Source: JBARCX01 sp049794535
GTDB lineage: Bacteria > Pseudomonadota > Gammaproteobacteria > Xanthomonadales > Rhodanobacteraceae
Direction: 5' to 3'
NCBI GenBank assembly: GCA_049794535.1
Contig: JBARCX010000274.1
Span: 1 to 26,385, forward strand
DNA: 26,385 nt
In this document: piece by piece, positions 14,370-21,847 of the stretch
How positions within the stretch are numbered: the stretch's first letter is position 1
Layout: every line of letters begins with the position of its first letter
Translations under genes and position numbers: made by a program
Notes under the pieces: model-generated
What the model saw: the letters and a program-made list of their open reading frames with translations, nothing else
Told to the model about the DNA's origin: nothing
Databases searched by the model: none

Positions 14370-15038
14370 ATGAGCAAGCAATCCCCGATTATCGCCCCGT
14401 CCATTCTTTCCGCCGACTTCGCACGATTGGGCGAGGACACTGCCCGTGTACTCGCTGCGGGTGGTGACTGGGTACATTTCGATGTGATGGACAATCATTA
14501 CGTGCCCAATCTCACGATGGGTCCGATGGTGCTCAAGGCGCTGCGCAACTATGGCGTTACGGCCCCCATCGATGTGCATCTGATGGTGAAGCCGGTGGAC
14601 CGCATCGCGCCGGATTTTGCCAAGGCTGGCGCCAGCCTGATCAGCTTCCATCCCGAAGCTAGCGAACACATCGACCGCACTATTGGGTTAATCAAGGATT
14701 CCGGTTGCCAGGCCGGGCTGGTATTCAATCCGGCTACACCGCTGAGCTACCTCGACTATGTGTTGGACAAGCTCGACCTGGTGCTGATCATGTCGGTGAA
14801 CCCTGGTTTTGGTGGGCAGAAGTTCATTCCGATGGCATTGGAGAAGCTGCGCGAAGTACGTCGGCGTATCGACGACAGTGGTCGCGCCATTCGCCTGGAG
14901 GTGGACGGTGGTGTCACTGCTGACAACATCGGCCAGATTTCCGCCGCCGGAGCAGATACGTTTGTCGCGGGCTCGGCCATCTTCAATGCGCCTGACTATG
15001 CGGCGGCGATCGCAGCGATGCACAAGGCCATCGCCTGA
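14370..15038 (+). CDS. rpe: Ribulose-phosphate 3-epimerase
   Basis: A 222-residue TIM-barrel metalloenzyme interconverting ribulose-5-phosphate and xylulose-5-phosphate; the latter is a substrate of the transketolase encoded about 4 kb upstream. Family blocks are complete: IIAPSILSADFARLGED, WVHFDVMDNHYVPNLTMGP with metal-binding His and Asp, PIDVHLMVKPVDR, ISFHPEAS, LVLIMSVNPGFGGQKFIP, and the second phosphate/metal site LEVDGGVTADNI followed by GADTFVAGSAIF. The length is normal for the family. It starts 81 bases after djlA and may be read from the same promoter through a weak hairpin. Confidence 0.96.
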   Translation: MSKQSPIIAPSILSADFARLGEDTARVLAAGGDWVHFDVMDNHYVPNLTMGPMVLKALRNYGVTAPIDVHLMVKPVDRIAPDFAKAGASLISFHPEASEHIDRTIGLIKDSGCQAGLVFNPATPLSYLDYVLDKLDLVLIMSVNPGFGGQKFIPMALEKLREVRRRIDDSGRAIRLEVDGGVTADNIGQISAAGADTFVAGSAIFNAPDYAAAIAAMHKAIA

Positions 15039-15230
15039 CATTTATGTCTCATGGGATATGCGCGTTTGGACGTCCATTCGTGCATGTGTCATTGACGTGA
15101 CATTCATGTGGAAAGGTTGCACTTCGTCGCTTCAAATCAGCACAAATCGAATGATCTTTCGGTCACTGTGCAATCGCATCTTCGATGCTTATAGTTCACG
15201 CCTTCGTTTCTAACAACGCAGGTATGCACT

Positions 15231-16016
15231 ATGTGGCAAGGATGGGTCACACATCGTTATCTGCTGTCAGCCATCGTGCTGATGGGCGGCGGCCTACCGG
15301 CACTATCTCTGGCCGCTCAAGCAACCCCCGCTGGCGCCGCATCGCAAAGTACGCCCCCCACCGATGCGCAGCTGGCTGATCAACAATGCTCGGTCAGCGA
15401 AGAACAAGTTCTGCCAGGTGATTACTACTACTGCCTGGGCGCGCAAACCTATGGTGCGGGGCATTACGACCAGTCGCTCAAGTTTTTCACTATCGCGGCG
15501 AGCTGGGCCAGCAAGCCGGCGCAGTACATTCTTGGAGTGATGGCAACCAACGGCGATCACCAGCCGGTGAACCGTCCATTGGGATTGGCATGGTTGGCTC
15601 TGGCCGCCGAGCGACATCGCGAGGATTTTGTGGCGACGTACCAGTCGGCTTATGCCAGTGCCACGACGGAAGATCGACGGGCCGCTGAAGATCTGCTGCA
15701 ACGGATGCGCCCAACGTACGCTGACGCCACGGCCGCCAAGCGCGCCGAGCGGCGTTATCGGGATGGCATGAAAGCGCTGACCCGCATCGATAACTACGCG
15801 GGAATCCACTGCCTGTCGGGCATCTCGACGACCAATCAAGGGGCGGGCGATTCGCCTTCCAATGGTTCGGTGGCTTGTGTGCAGACGTCGTCGCTGCTGC
15901 CGACCATCGACAAGGCTGCCGCCAAGGTATTCGAAGGTTGGAGCGGTCACGTTAGTGTCGAACCACTGCAGCAGGTCAATACGCCGCCAGCGAGCACGAC
16001 AGCCGGCGCTAAATGA
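15231..16016 (+). CDS. Exported Sel1/TPR-like repeat protein, unknown function
   Basis: A 261-residue protein with an N-terminal signal or anchor segment (residues about 10-30, ending SLAA). A low-complexity Ala/Thr/Pro stretch follows. Residues about 65-130 resemble two Sel1-like helical repeats: YCLGAQTYGAGHYDQSLKFFTIAA, then AQYILGVMATNGD with PLGLAWLALAAER. The next part is helical and charged (RRAAEDLLQRM, RAERRYRDGMKALTRID). The C-terminal third contains Cys in IHCLSG and VACVQT, a likely disulfide pair in the periplasm. Sel1 proteins usually serve as adaptors in envelope complexes. The gene is monocistronic, 192 bases after rpe, in DNA of visibly lower GC upstream. A specific role cannot be given. 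Confidence 0.75.
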   Translation: MWQGWVTHRYLLSAIVLMGGGLPALSLAAQATPAGAASQSTPPTDAQLADQQCSVSEEQVLPGDYYYCLGAQTYGAGHYDQSLKFFTIAASWASKPAQYILGVMATNGDHQPVNRPLGLAWLALAAERHREDFVATYQSAYASATTEDRRAAEDLLQRMRPTYADATAAKRAERRYRDGMKALTRIDNYAGIHCLSGISTTNQGAGDSPSNGSVACVQTSSLLPTIDKAAAKVFEGWSGHVSVEPLQQVNTPPASTTAGAK

Positions 16017-16138
16017 TCGCAACATTTGCTTGAATGGCATGACCTAACGGCAGTGCCGCCGTGCTTTGCTAAGCGTGCGCGACAGATGCGGGTGATGGAT
16101 CGATCCAGCGAAAGCATCGACCGTCATCAGGTGACCTC

Positions 16139-16177
16139 AAAAAAGAAAATCCCGGCGCAGTGAACGGCTGCGCCGGG
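16139..16177 (-). terminator. Minus-strand intrinsic terminator without an annotated gene
   Basis: cccggcgcag (16151-16160) and ctgcgccggg (16168-16177) form a perfect 10-bp stem. The A-rich run 16139-16149 gives a U-tract on the minus-strand RNA only. Confidence 0.85.
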
Positions 16178-16265
16178 ACCAAACAGCGTCGCAGAGGACG
16201 CACGAGGAGAGCACCATTGGTGGAGCGCGTTTGTTACGCCACGTGAGTAGGAGAGGCTCGGTCCA
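16139..16265 (-). ncRNA. Candidate structured small RNA ending in an intrinsic terminator
   Basis: On the minus strand a series of hairpins runs into a perfect terminator. Going downstream these are gcgt/acgc (16227-16239), cacc/ggtg (16212-16222), gcgtc/gacgc (16186-16201), then a 10-bp stem 16151-16177 followed by AUUUUCUUUUUU. No protein gene feeds this terminator. Single-stranded parts are CU-rich (CUCUCCU). The 5' end is a guess; I see no clear promoter. The small open frame through here (82 codons) overlaps the terminator and is not protein-like. Confidence 0.4.
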
Positions 16266-16399
16266 CTATTCACGTGAGGCGTATTCCACGGCAGGAAAAC
16301 GCGTCCACCGGTAAATCTGACCGGGTAAGCAGGAAATGGTTCCCGGTTCTGTTCGAGCGGGTGAAATGGCGCCACAGCTCCGTTTGCGCCTAGCCAGGC

Positions 16400-16426
16400 A
16401 AAAAAATCCCCTCGTAGGGAGGGGAT
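16400..16426 (-). terminator. Minus-strand intrinsic terminator without an annotated gene
   Basis: atcccctc (16406-16413) pairs with gaggggat (16419-16426) around gtagg. Seven A at 16400-16406 become a U7 tail on the minus strand. A textbook intrinsic terminator pointing left. Confidence 0.88.
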
Positions 16427-16491
16427 GAAGGAACGTACAGAGGAACTGAGGTCCGAGGGGTGGAAGGTGCGTAGCCGGTAGCCAGCAGGCG
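16400..16491 (-). ncRNA. Candidate ~92-nt small RNA with CU-rich segments
   Basis: A minus-strand TATAGA (16503-16498) could start a transcript near 16491 that ends at the terminator 16400-16426 (8-bp stem plus seven U). The predicted RNA opens with a GCUGG/CCGGC hairpin. It then has two CU-rich single-stranded stretches, ACCUUCCACCCCUC and UUCCUUCAUCCCCUCCC, of the kind that pair with ribosome-binding sites. No -35 is clear. The identity is not known to me. Confidence 0.42.
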
Positions 16492-16661
16492 GGTCGATCT
16501 ATAACGGTGATCAGTCTGCATCGGGATCGTCGGGCACCGCGACCGGCGCACGTCCTTTTGCACCGATCGCTCCTACGCCTTCCACGGCAATCGTTGAGAA
16601 AGTCAGGAGTGGCCCGCTTATGCGTGGCCAGCTTGTACGTACGTATTCATGTTCGGCAGGC

Positions 16662-16778
16662 TCACGGCAGGCTTAGCAGTAGACCCAGCATCAGGGCACC
16701 CAGTGCCAACACGACACGTAATGGTTCAAAGCTGTGTAGTTCAGCGTTGGGATCGCGTTCGGAGTCTTGTGTTTGCAT
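16662..16778 (-). CDS. Candidate 38-residue small membrane protein
   Basis: A short minus-strand frame beginning MQTQDSERDPNAELHSF. It has a polar, acidic N-terminal half followed by one hydrophobic segment of about 18 residues (LRVVLALGALMLGLLLSL) and an immediate stop after Pro. The sharp polar-then-membrane layout is what single-pass small proteins show, and it is unlikely from random GC-rich DNA. The ribosome site is weak (GGA ten bases upstream). A TTATAG -10 candidate and an 8+1+8 palindrome lie just upstream (16804-16829). It is divergent from the response regulator gene and upstream of the two orphan terminators. It is too short to recognise a family; existence and function remain unproven. 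Confidence 0.45.
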   Translation of the reverse strand: MQTQDSERDPNAELHSFEPLRVVLALGALMLGLLLSLP

Positions 16779-16812
16779 CGTGGCGTGTTCCGTTGGAGCT
16801 GGTGCCTATAAG

Positions 16813-16829
16813 ACGCCGTATTACGGCGT
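16813..16829. promoter_or_regulatory. 8+1+8 palindrome between small ORF and response regulator
   Basis: acgccgta-t-tacggcgt is perfectly symmetric around one base. It lies 34 bases upstream of the small minus-strand ORF, just before its TTATAG -10 candidate, and about 130 bases upstream of the response regulator. A possible operator. Confidence 0.4.
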
Positions 16830-16956
16830 AGTGGCCGGCAGTAGTCGGGCGAACGGGCGATGGGATAGGGCAAAACGCGGGCAATACCCATCCACGACTT
16901 GCGTGAGACGAGTGCGCATAGCACGCTGCACGCCATTACCAGGCAGGAACACACCC

Positions 16957-17646
16957 ATGGGCCGCAACATCGCCATCATCGAAGATGAGCCGCTGATCCG
17001 CGCGAACTACGTCGAGGCGTTGACCCGCTTCGGTTACGACGCACGCGGCTACGGTTCGCGGCAGGAGGCATCCACGGCCTTCGCCATGCGCTTGCCGGAG
17101 TTGGTGATCATCGACATTGGCTTGGGTGATGAGCCCGAAGGCGGCTTTGACGTGTGTCGCGAGCTACGCGCCAAATCAGCCACGCTGCCGATCATTTTCC
17201 TCACCGCGCGCGATTCGGATTTCGACGTGATCTCCGGTCTGCGTCTGGGGGCGGACGACTACTTGAGCAAGGACACCAGCCTGCATCAGCTGGCTGCACG
17301 CATCGCGGCGCTTTTCCGTCGCATCGAGTCGCTGAAAGCGCCAATGTCGAGCGAGACGGTGATCGAGCACGGACCGCTCAAGCTCGAATCCGAACGCATG
17401 CGTATCACCTGGAGCGACCAGGAGATCCCGCTTACCGTCACCGAATTCTGGATGGTGCACACGCTGGTGCGTTTCCCCGGACATGTGAAGAACCGTGATC
17501 AGTTGATGCGCGAAGCCGAGCTGGTGGTGGACGACGCCACGATCACTTCGCACATCAAGCGCATCCGCAAGAAGTTCATTGCGCTGGCGCCCGAGTTCGA
17601 TGCGATTGAAACCGTGCATGGCGTGGGTTACCGATGGAAGCCGTGA
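16957..17646 (+). CDS. OmpR-family response regulator resembling the proteobacterial dedicated sortase type (PdsR-like)
   Basis: A 229-residue two-domain regulator. The receiver (residues 1-115) has the acidic pair Glu9/Asp10, phospho-acceptor Asp53 (LVIIDIGLGD), Thr83 and Lys105 (DDYLSKD). The C-terminal winged-helix DNA-binding domain spans about 125-229, with TVTEFWMVHTLVRFPGHVKNRDQLM, TITSHIKRIRKKF and the closing ETVHGVGYRWKP. The receiver wording IIDIGLGDEPEGGFDVCRELR and TARDSDFDVISGLRLGADDYLSKD matches my memory of the PdsR group, named for sortase clusters in marine gammaproteobacteria. The ATG at 16957 is chosen because the receiver begins there; the frame upstream to 16507 is not protein-like. 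The stop codon overlaps the next start by one base (TGATG). No sortase lies in the window. Confidence 0.82.
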   Translation: MGRNIAIIEDEPLIRANYVEALTRFGYDARGYGSRQEASTAFAMRLPELVIIDIGLGDEPEGGFDVCRELRAKSATLPIIFLTARDSDFDVISGLRLGADDYLSKDTSLHQLAARIAALFRRIESLKAPMSSETVIEHGPLKLESERMRITWSDQEIPLTVTEFWMVHTLVRFPGHVKNRDQLMREAELVVDDATITSHIKRIRKKFIALAPEFDAIETVHGVGYRWKP

Positions 17647-18251
17647 TGCATCGCCTGGGGTTGGTGCGTGTGGGGCTGATGTTGGCGCTGCTCGCCGTCA
17701 CTGCACTCGCACATGCTGGCGCGCAGCCCAATGACGTATTGGCCCAAGGCGCACGCGATGGTGACGTGCCAGCATGGGCGATTGCGGTTGATACGCCAAC
17801 GGGTTGGACACGGGATTGCTGCATGTATGCCAAGGCCATCGGCGTGAATGCGGTGCTCTATCAAGGCGACTGGACTGGCAAGCCCCAGCGCGTGATGGTG
17901 CTCAACGTGTGGCCGCGCAAGCTGCCCACGCTGGAGGCGGAATGGCAGGCTGACCGCAAGCATTACTTGCAGCTCGATCCGACGGCGAAGGTCTCCGGCT
18001 TCCCCATTCAGCACGCGGCGATGCCCTGTGAAGCTACGGTTTACCAGGGCACCGATCACGTTGACGATGTGGTGGTGTTCTGTGATCCAGGCGAGGCCAC
18101 GGGTATTCGTTTGAGCTGGTCGATGACCTTTGACGACAATGACCCGACGCGTCGTGCGTTGCTGGACGATTTTATGCGCGTTGTCGTGGCTTCGCGCTAC
18201 ATGCGTGATGTGACGCTGCCAAAGACCGCGCTGCCTACGCATGGTACTTAG
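17646..18251 (+). CDS. Exported cysteine-containing protein between regulator and kinase, unknown function
   Basis: A 201-residue protein starting at the ATG that overlaps the regulator's stop codon (TGATG). The signal peptide MHRLGLVRVGLMLALLAVTALAHA is followed by a soluble domain rich in beta-strand patterns: VPAWAIAVDTPTGWTRDCC, QRVMVLNVWPRKLPTLE, TGIRLSWSMTFDDNDPTRRALLDDFM. Mature-chain Cys occur as a CC pair (DCCMYAK) and in MPCEATV and VFCDPGEA, four in all, fitting two disulfides in the periplasm. I do not recognise the family. Placement inside the two-component operon, before a kinase with a large periplasmic domain, suggests an accessory that helps sense or present the signal; this is inference. 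Confidence 0.78.
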   Translation: MHRLGLVRVGLMLALLAVTALAHAGAQPNDVLAQGARDGDVPAWAIAVDTPTGWTRDCCMYAKAIGVNAVLYQGDWTGKPQRVMVLNVWPRKLPTLEAEWQADRKHYLQLDPTAKVSGFPIQHAAMPCEATVYQGTDHVDDVVVFCDPGEATGIRLSWSMTFDDNDPTRRALLDDFMRVVVASRYMRDVTLPKTALPTHGT

Positions 18252-18272
18252 GCGCGTATCGGTAGCTGCCGG

Positions 18273-20279
18273 ATGAACCTACGCCGCAAACTACTGCTGG
18301 TTGCCCTGTGCACGCTGGCCCTGCCAGTGGCCGGTTGGCTATATGTGCGGCAGATGGAAACCCTGCTGCGCGAAGGTCAGGAACAGGCGCTCACCGCGGC
18401 GGCGATTGCGGTGGCGCGCAGTTTGGTAGTAACCCATGCGCCGCTGCCGCAAGGCGATAAAGGCTGGTATGTGCAGCAGGCGGTGAACCCGATCACCGTC
18501 GATGGCTATGGCGACGACTGGGCACCGCTGACACCGTGGAGCCAACCGCTGGGTACGCGCGGCAAACTGCTGCTGGCCGAAAACGCCGACGGTCTCTACC
18601 TCTATGCGGATATACGCTGCGCTCGTCGCACTCGTGCCGATGCAGGTGATGCGAATGCGATGAGTGCGGATCATCTGGTGCTGTTGCTGGCGCACGATGG
18701 GCAGCAACGACGTTATCTCCTGGCGAGTGCTGCGCCGGGTCCGTTTGTGGCGAAGCCGTTAGATCCGCCGGCGGGCAATTTCCCGGATCTGATTTCCGCA
18801 CAGTGGCAGGAAGACGGTAGCGGTTACCGCGTCGAGCTGCGCTTGCCGCGTGATCTGCCGTTGGATCAGCTTGGCGTGGGTGTGTATGACGGCGTCGCCG
18901 GCGGCGATCCGTTGGCGGTTGAAACCCGGCCGTTGCTGCGTTATTCCGATGCGCTGTCGCAAGAGTTGGCTCTGCTGGCGCCCGACGGCACGCGTGCACG
19001 TGTGCTGGCACCGCAAGGTTGGTTGCTGGCACAAAGCGGGCAGCTGCATACGGCCGGCCAACAGCCAGGCTGGTTTGCATCGGTGATCTACCGTTCGCTC
19101 CTGGCCAACCAACTGGAAGATGCCGAGCCGTGGACGGAAGATGCACCGCGACTGGATACACCCGAAGTGCGTGCAGCCCGTGTGGGCGAGCCGAAGGCGG
19201 CATGGCGTGAAGGTGAGGAGCGCGGCAGCGTGGTGCTAGCTACCGCGGTGCCGATCGAACAGCAGCACCAGGTGGTCGGTGAGCTGCTACTGGAGCAGGC
19301 CAGTCGCGCGGTGCCATTGCTGGCTAATCGAGCATTGTTTGGGTTGTTGCTGACCAGCTTCGGTGTGCTGCTGGTAGCTGGCGCGATCCTGCTCGCGTTC
19401 GCCACGCGTCTGAGTCTGCGCCTGGGGCGTCTGCGCGATGCTGCGGAACATGCACAGTTGAACGATGGACGTTTGGATGGCCAGATATTCCACGGCCGTT
19501 TCCCCATGACCGAAGCCGATGACGAAATTGGCGATCTTGCACGCAGCTTTGAGCGCCTGTTCGAAGTAGTGGGCGGCTACACCGATTACCTACGCACGCT
19601 GGCATCCAAGCTGTCGCACGAGCTCAATACACCGTTGGCCATCGTCAAGTCCTCATTGGACAACCTCGAGCATGCCGAGCTGCCACCGGATGCCAAGCCC
19701 TATCTGGCTCGTGCCCGAGACGGCGTGGCGCGACTGAGTGCATTGGTGCGCGCCATGAGTGAGGCGAGCCGGATGGAGCGCGCCATCGCGGCGGCAGAGC
19801 CGGAAGATGTCGACCTGCGCGAAGTCGTGCGTGGCTGCGCCGATGCTTATCGCCCGCTCGCCGGCACGCGCCGACTGGAATGCGTGTTGCCCGACAGTCC
19901 GTTACGCCTGCACTGCGCCCCAGAGCCGATCGCTCAGGCGCTGGACAAGCTGTTCGACAATGCCCTCTCGTTTACTCCGGCCGATGGCTGGCTGCGGCTC
20001 AGTCTGCGCCCGGTGGATGGTGGTGCGGAGATCGAACTGGCCAACCAGGGGCCACCGCTGCCGGCCGCCATGCAGGGCAGATTGTTCGACTCACTGGTGA
20101 GTTTGCGCGACAAGGCCACGCCCGGTGATGCGCCGCACCTCGGTCTGGGTCTCTACGTGGCGCGGCTGGTTGCCGAGCGTCACGGTGGCGTGGCGTTGGC
20201 GCGCAACCTGGATGACGGTAGTGGCGTGGCTTTCAGCCTGCGCCTGCACAGCATGCCGCGACATCGCCTAGGGGGTTGA
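18273..20279 (+). CDS. Sensor histidine kinase with periplasmic CBM9-like domain (PdsS-like)
   Basis: A 668-residue membrane kinase. TM1 covers residues about 7-24. The periplasmic part (about 25-350) includes a stretch like family 9 carbohydrate-binding modules: NPITVDGYGDDWAPLTPW, then LLLAENADGLYLYADI and YRVELRLPRDL. TM2 is at about 353-377, then a HAMP-like linker (DEIGDLARSFERL). The phospho-acceptor is His449 in KLSHELNTPLAIVKSS, the N box is near 559 (LDKLFDNALSFTPADGW), and the G box LGLGLYVARLVAERHGG lies near 623. The architecture agrees with the dedicated-sortase kinase group. The sensor half could bind a sugar or glycoprotein feature (inference). It is 21 bases after the accessory gene, so all three form one operon. 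Confidence 0.83.
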   Translation: MNLRRKLLLVALCTLALPVAGWLYVRQMETLLREGQEQALTAAAIAVARSLVVTHAPLPQGDKGWYVQQAVNPITVDGYGDDWAPLTPWSQPLGTRGKLLLAENADGLYLYADIRCARRTRADAGDANAMSADHLVLLLAHDGQQRRYLLASAAPGPFVAKPLDPPAGNFPDLISAQWQEDGSGYRVELRLPRDLPLDQLGVGVYDGVAGGDPLAVETRPLLRYSDALSQELALLAPDGTRARVLAPQGWLLAQSGQLHTAGQQPGWFASVIYRSLLANQLEDAEPWTEDAPRLDTPEVRAARVGEPKAAWREGEERGSVVLATAVPIEQQHQVVGELLLEQASRAVPLLANRALFGLLLTSFGVLLVAGAILLAFATRLSLRLGRLRDAAEHAQLNDGRLDGQIFHGRFPMTEADDEIGDLARSFERLFEVVGGYTDYLRTLASKLSHELNTPLAIVKSSLDNLEHAELPPDAKPYLARARDGVARLSALVRAMSEASRMERAIAAAEPEDVDLREVVRGCADAYRPLAGTRRLECVLPDSPLRLHCAPEPIAQALDKLFDNALSFTPADGWLRLSLRPVDGGAEIELANQGPPLPAAMQGRLFDSLVSLRDKATPGDAPHLGLGLYVARLVAERHGGVALARNLDDGSGVAFSLRLHSMPRHRLGG

Positions 20280-20292
20280 GTGGGGTTCGCTG

Positions 20293-20316
20293 AGCACGGG
20301 CGATTGAGCCCGTGCT
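20293..20316 (+). terminator. Hairpin after the histidine kinase gene
   Basis: agcacgggc (20293-20301) pairs with gcccgtgct (20308-20316) around six bases. There is no clear T-run. A TACAAT -10 candidate for trpE follows at 20322-20327. Confidence 0.4.
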
Positions 20317-20321
20317 TCGCC

Positions 20322-20327
20322 TACAAT
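20322..20327 (+). promoter_or_regulatory. Candidate -10 of trpE
   Basis: TACAAT lies 36 bases before the GTG start of trpE, just past the hairpin that ends the kinase operon. No good -35 is visible at 17 bases. I see no leader peptide rich in Trp codons. Confidence 0.4.
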
Positions 20328-20363
20328 GCCTATTCCACCGTTTAGCCATCCGGATCTCCCCAC

Positions 20364-21839
20364 GTGATCTCCCGAGACGAATTCGACGCGCTGGTTGCCC
20401 AAGGGCACACGCGCATCCCGCTGGTGCGCGAGGTTTTTTCCGACCTCGACACGCCGCTGTCGGTGTACCTGAAGCTGGCCGATGGCCCGTACACCTTCCT
20501 GTTCGAATCCGTTGAGGGCGGCGCCACCTGGGGACGCTATTCAATCATTGGCTTGCCGGCCAAGCGCGTGTACCGCCTGCGTGGCCACGAGCTGGAAGTA
20601 GAGGATTCCGGTGAGATCACCGAGCGCCGTCACCTCGACGACCCGCTTGGCGAAATTGAAAGGCTACGCCAGCAGTACGATGTGCCGCGCTTGCCTCAGT
20701 TACCCGCATTTAGCGGTGGCCTGGTCGGCTACTTCGGTTTCGAAACCATCGGCTATATCGAGCCGCGCCTGGCGCAGTGGGATCGCGCCGATGAACTCGG
20801 TACGCCTGATGTGCTGTTGATGCTCGCCGAAGAAGTGGCCGTGTTCGACAACCTCAAGGGCCGTCTGTACCTGATCGTGCATGCCGACCCCTCGCAGCCG
20901 CAGGCCTATGCCGAAGCGCAGCGTCGGCTCGATGCACTGGTCTATCGGTTACGCCAAGGCGGCGCATCCTACCCGCAACTCACGCAATCGACCGCGCTGG
21001 ACGAGAGCGACTTCAAATCCTCCTTCACCAAGGAAGAGTTTGAAGCGATGGTCGAGCGCGCGAAGGAATACATTCGTGCGGGTGATATTTTCCAGGTCGT
21101 ACCGTCGCAACGCCTGAGTGTGGGTTTTAACGCGCGGCCGGTTGATGTGTACCGCGCGCTGCGAGCGCTGAATCCGTCCCCCTACATGTATTTCGTCGAT
21201 CTCGGCGACACCCAGATCGTCGGCTCCTCGCCTGAAATCCTTGCGCGTCTAAAAGACGGCAAAGTCGTCGTGCGTCCGCTCGCAGGCACGCGCAAGCGCG
21301 GTGCGACGGAAGAGGAAGATCAGGCGTTGGAAGCTGAGCTGCTTGCCGATCCGAAAGAGCGTGCCGAGCATGTGATGCTGATCGACCTGGGTCGCAACGA
21401 TATCGGTCGCATCAGCGAAACCGGTACGGTGGAAGTGAGCGATTCGTTCGCCATCGAGCGCTACTCGCACGTCATGCACATCGTTTCGCAAGTACAAGGC
21501 ACGGCGCGAGCTGACCTCAGCTACATGGACGTTCTGAAAGCTACGTTCCCCGCAGGCACACTTAGCGGCGCACCCAAGATCCGGGCACTGGAAATCATCC
21601 AGGAACTCGAGCCGTACAAGCGCAATATCTACGCTGGTGCCATCGGCTGGATCGGCTGGTGGGGTGATGCAGATACCGCCATCGCCATCCGCACCGCTGT
21701 CATCCAGAATGGCCGCCTGCACGTGCAGGCCGGTGCCGGCATCGTCTACGACTCCGACCCTGCCGCTGAGTGGGAAGAGACGATGAATAAGGGACGCGCG
21801 CTATTCCGTGCAGTAGCACAGGCGGCTAAGGGACTGTAA
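20364..21839 (+). CDS. trpE: Anthranilate synthase component I
   Basis: A 491-residue enzyme making anthranilate from chorismate, the first step of tryptophan synthesis. The N-terminal regulatory part has the tryptophan-binding motif in the form FLFESVEGG. The catalytic half carries AGDIFQVVPSQRLS, NPSPYMYFVDL, GSSPEILARL, VRPLAGTRKRG, LIDLGRNDIGRI, SHVMHIVSQVQG, FPAGTLSGAPKIRALEIIQELEP, and YAGAIGWIGWWGDADTAIAIRTAV with QAGAGIVYDS. All chorismate-binding residues appear intact. The start is a GTG at 20364. No trpG follows; instead an exported protein gene begins eight bases after the stop, with its ribosome site made from the stop region (TAAGGA), so the two are translationally coupled. Confidence 0.96.
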   Translation: MISRDEFDALVAQGHTRIPLVREVFSDLDTPLSVYLKLADGPYTFLFESVEGGATWGRYSIIGLPAKRVYRLRGHELEVEDSGEITERRHLDDPLGEIERLRQQYDVPRLPQLPAFSGGLVGYFGFETIGYIEPRLAQWDRADELGTPDVLLMLAEEVAVFDNLKGRLYLIVHADPSQPQAYAEAQRRLDALVYRLRQGGASYPQLTQSTALDESDFKSSFTKEEFEAMVERAKEYIRAGDIFQVVPSQRLSVGFNARPVDVYRALRALNPSPYMYFVDLGDTQIVGSSPEILARLKDGKVVVRPLAGTRKRGATEEEDQALEAELLADPKERAEHVMLIDLGRNDIGRISETGTVEVSDSFAIERYSHVMHIVSQVQGTARADLSYMDVLKATFPAGTLSGAPKIRALEIIQELEPYKRNIYAGAIGWIGWWGDADTAIAIRTAVIQNGRLHVQAGAGIVYDSDPAAEWEETMNKGRALFRAVAQAAKGL

Positions 21840-21847
21840 GGACCGAC

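Noticed and set aside
16127..16375. Minus-strand 82-codon frame
   Set aside because: It runs through the intrinsic terminator and hairpin chain and shows no recognisable protein features; a non-coding RNA is a better reading.
16620..16650. Ten-codon minus-strand frame beginning MNTYVQAGHA downstream of the 38-residue ORF
   Set aside because: Too short and with no ribosome site or composition signal; recorded only because it follows the small ORF closely.
16507..16956. Upstream extension of the response regulator reading frame by 150 codons
   Set aside because: The translated stretch is Arg/Ser-rich and low-quality, receiver domains start at GRNIAIIEDE, and it would overlap the candidate small gene and palindrome. 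The ATG at 16957 is the right start.
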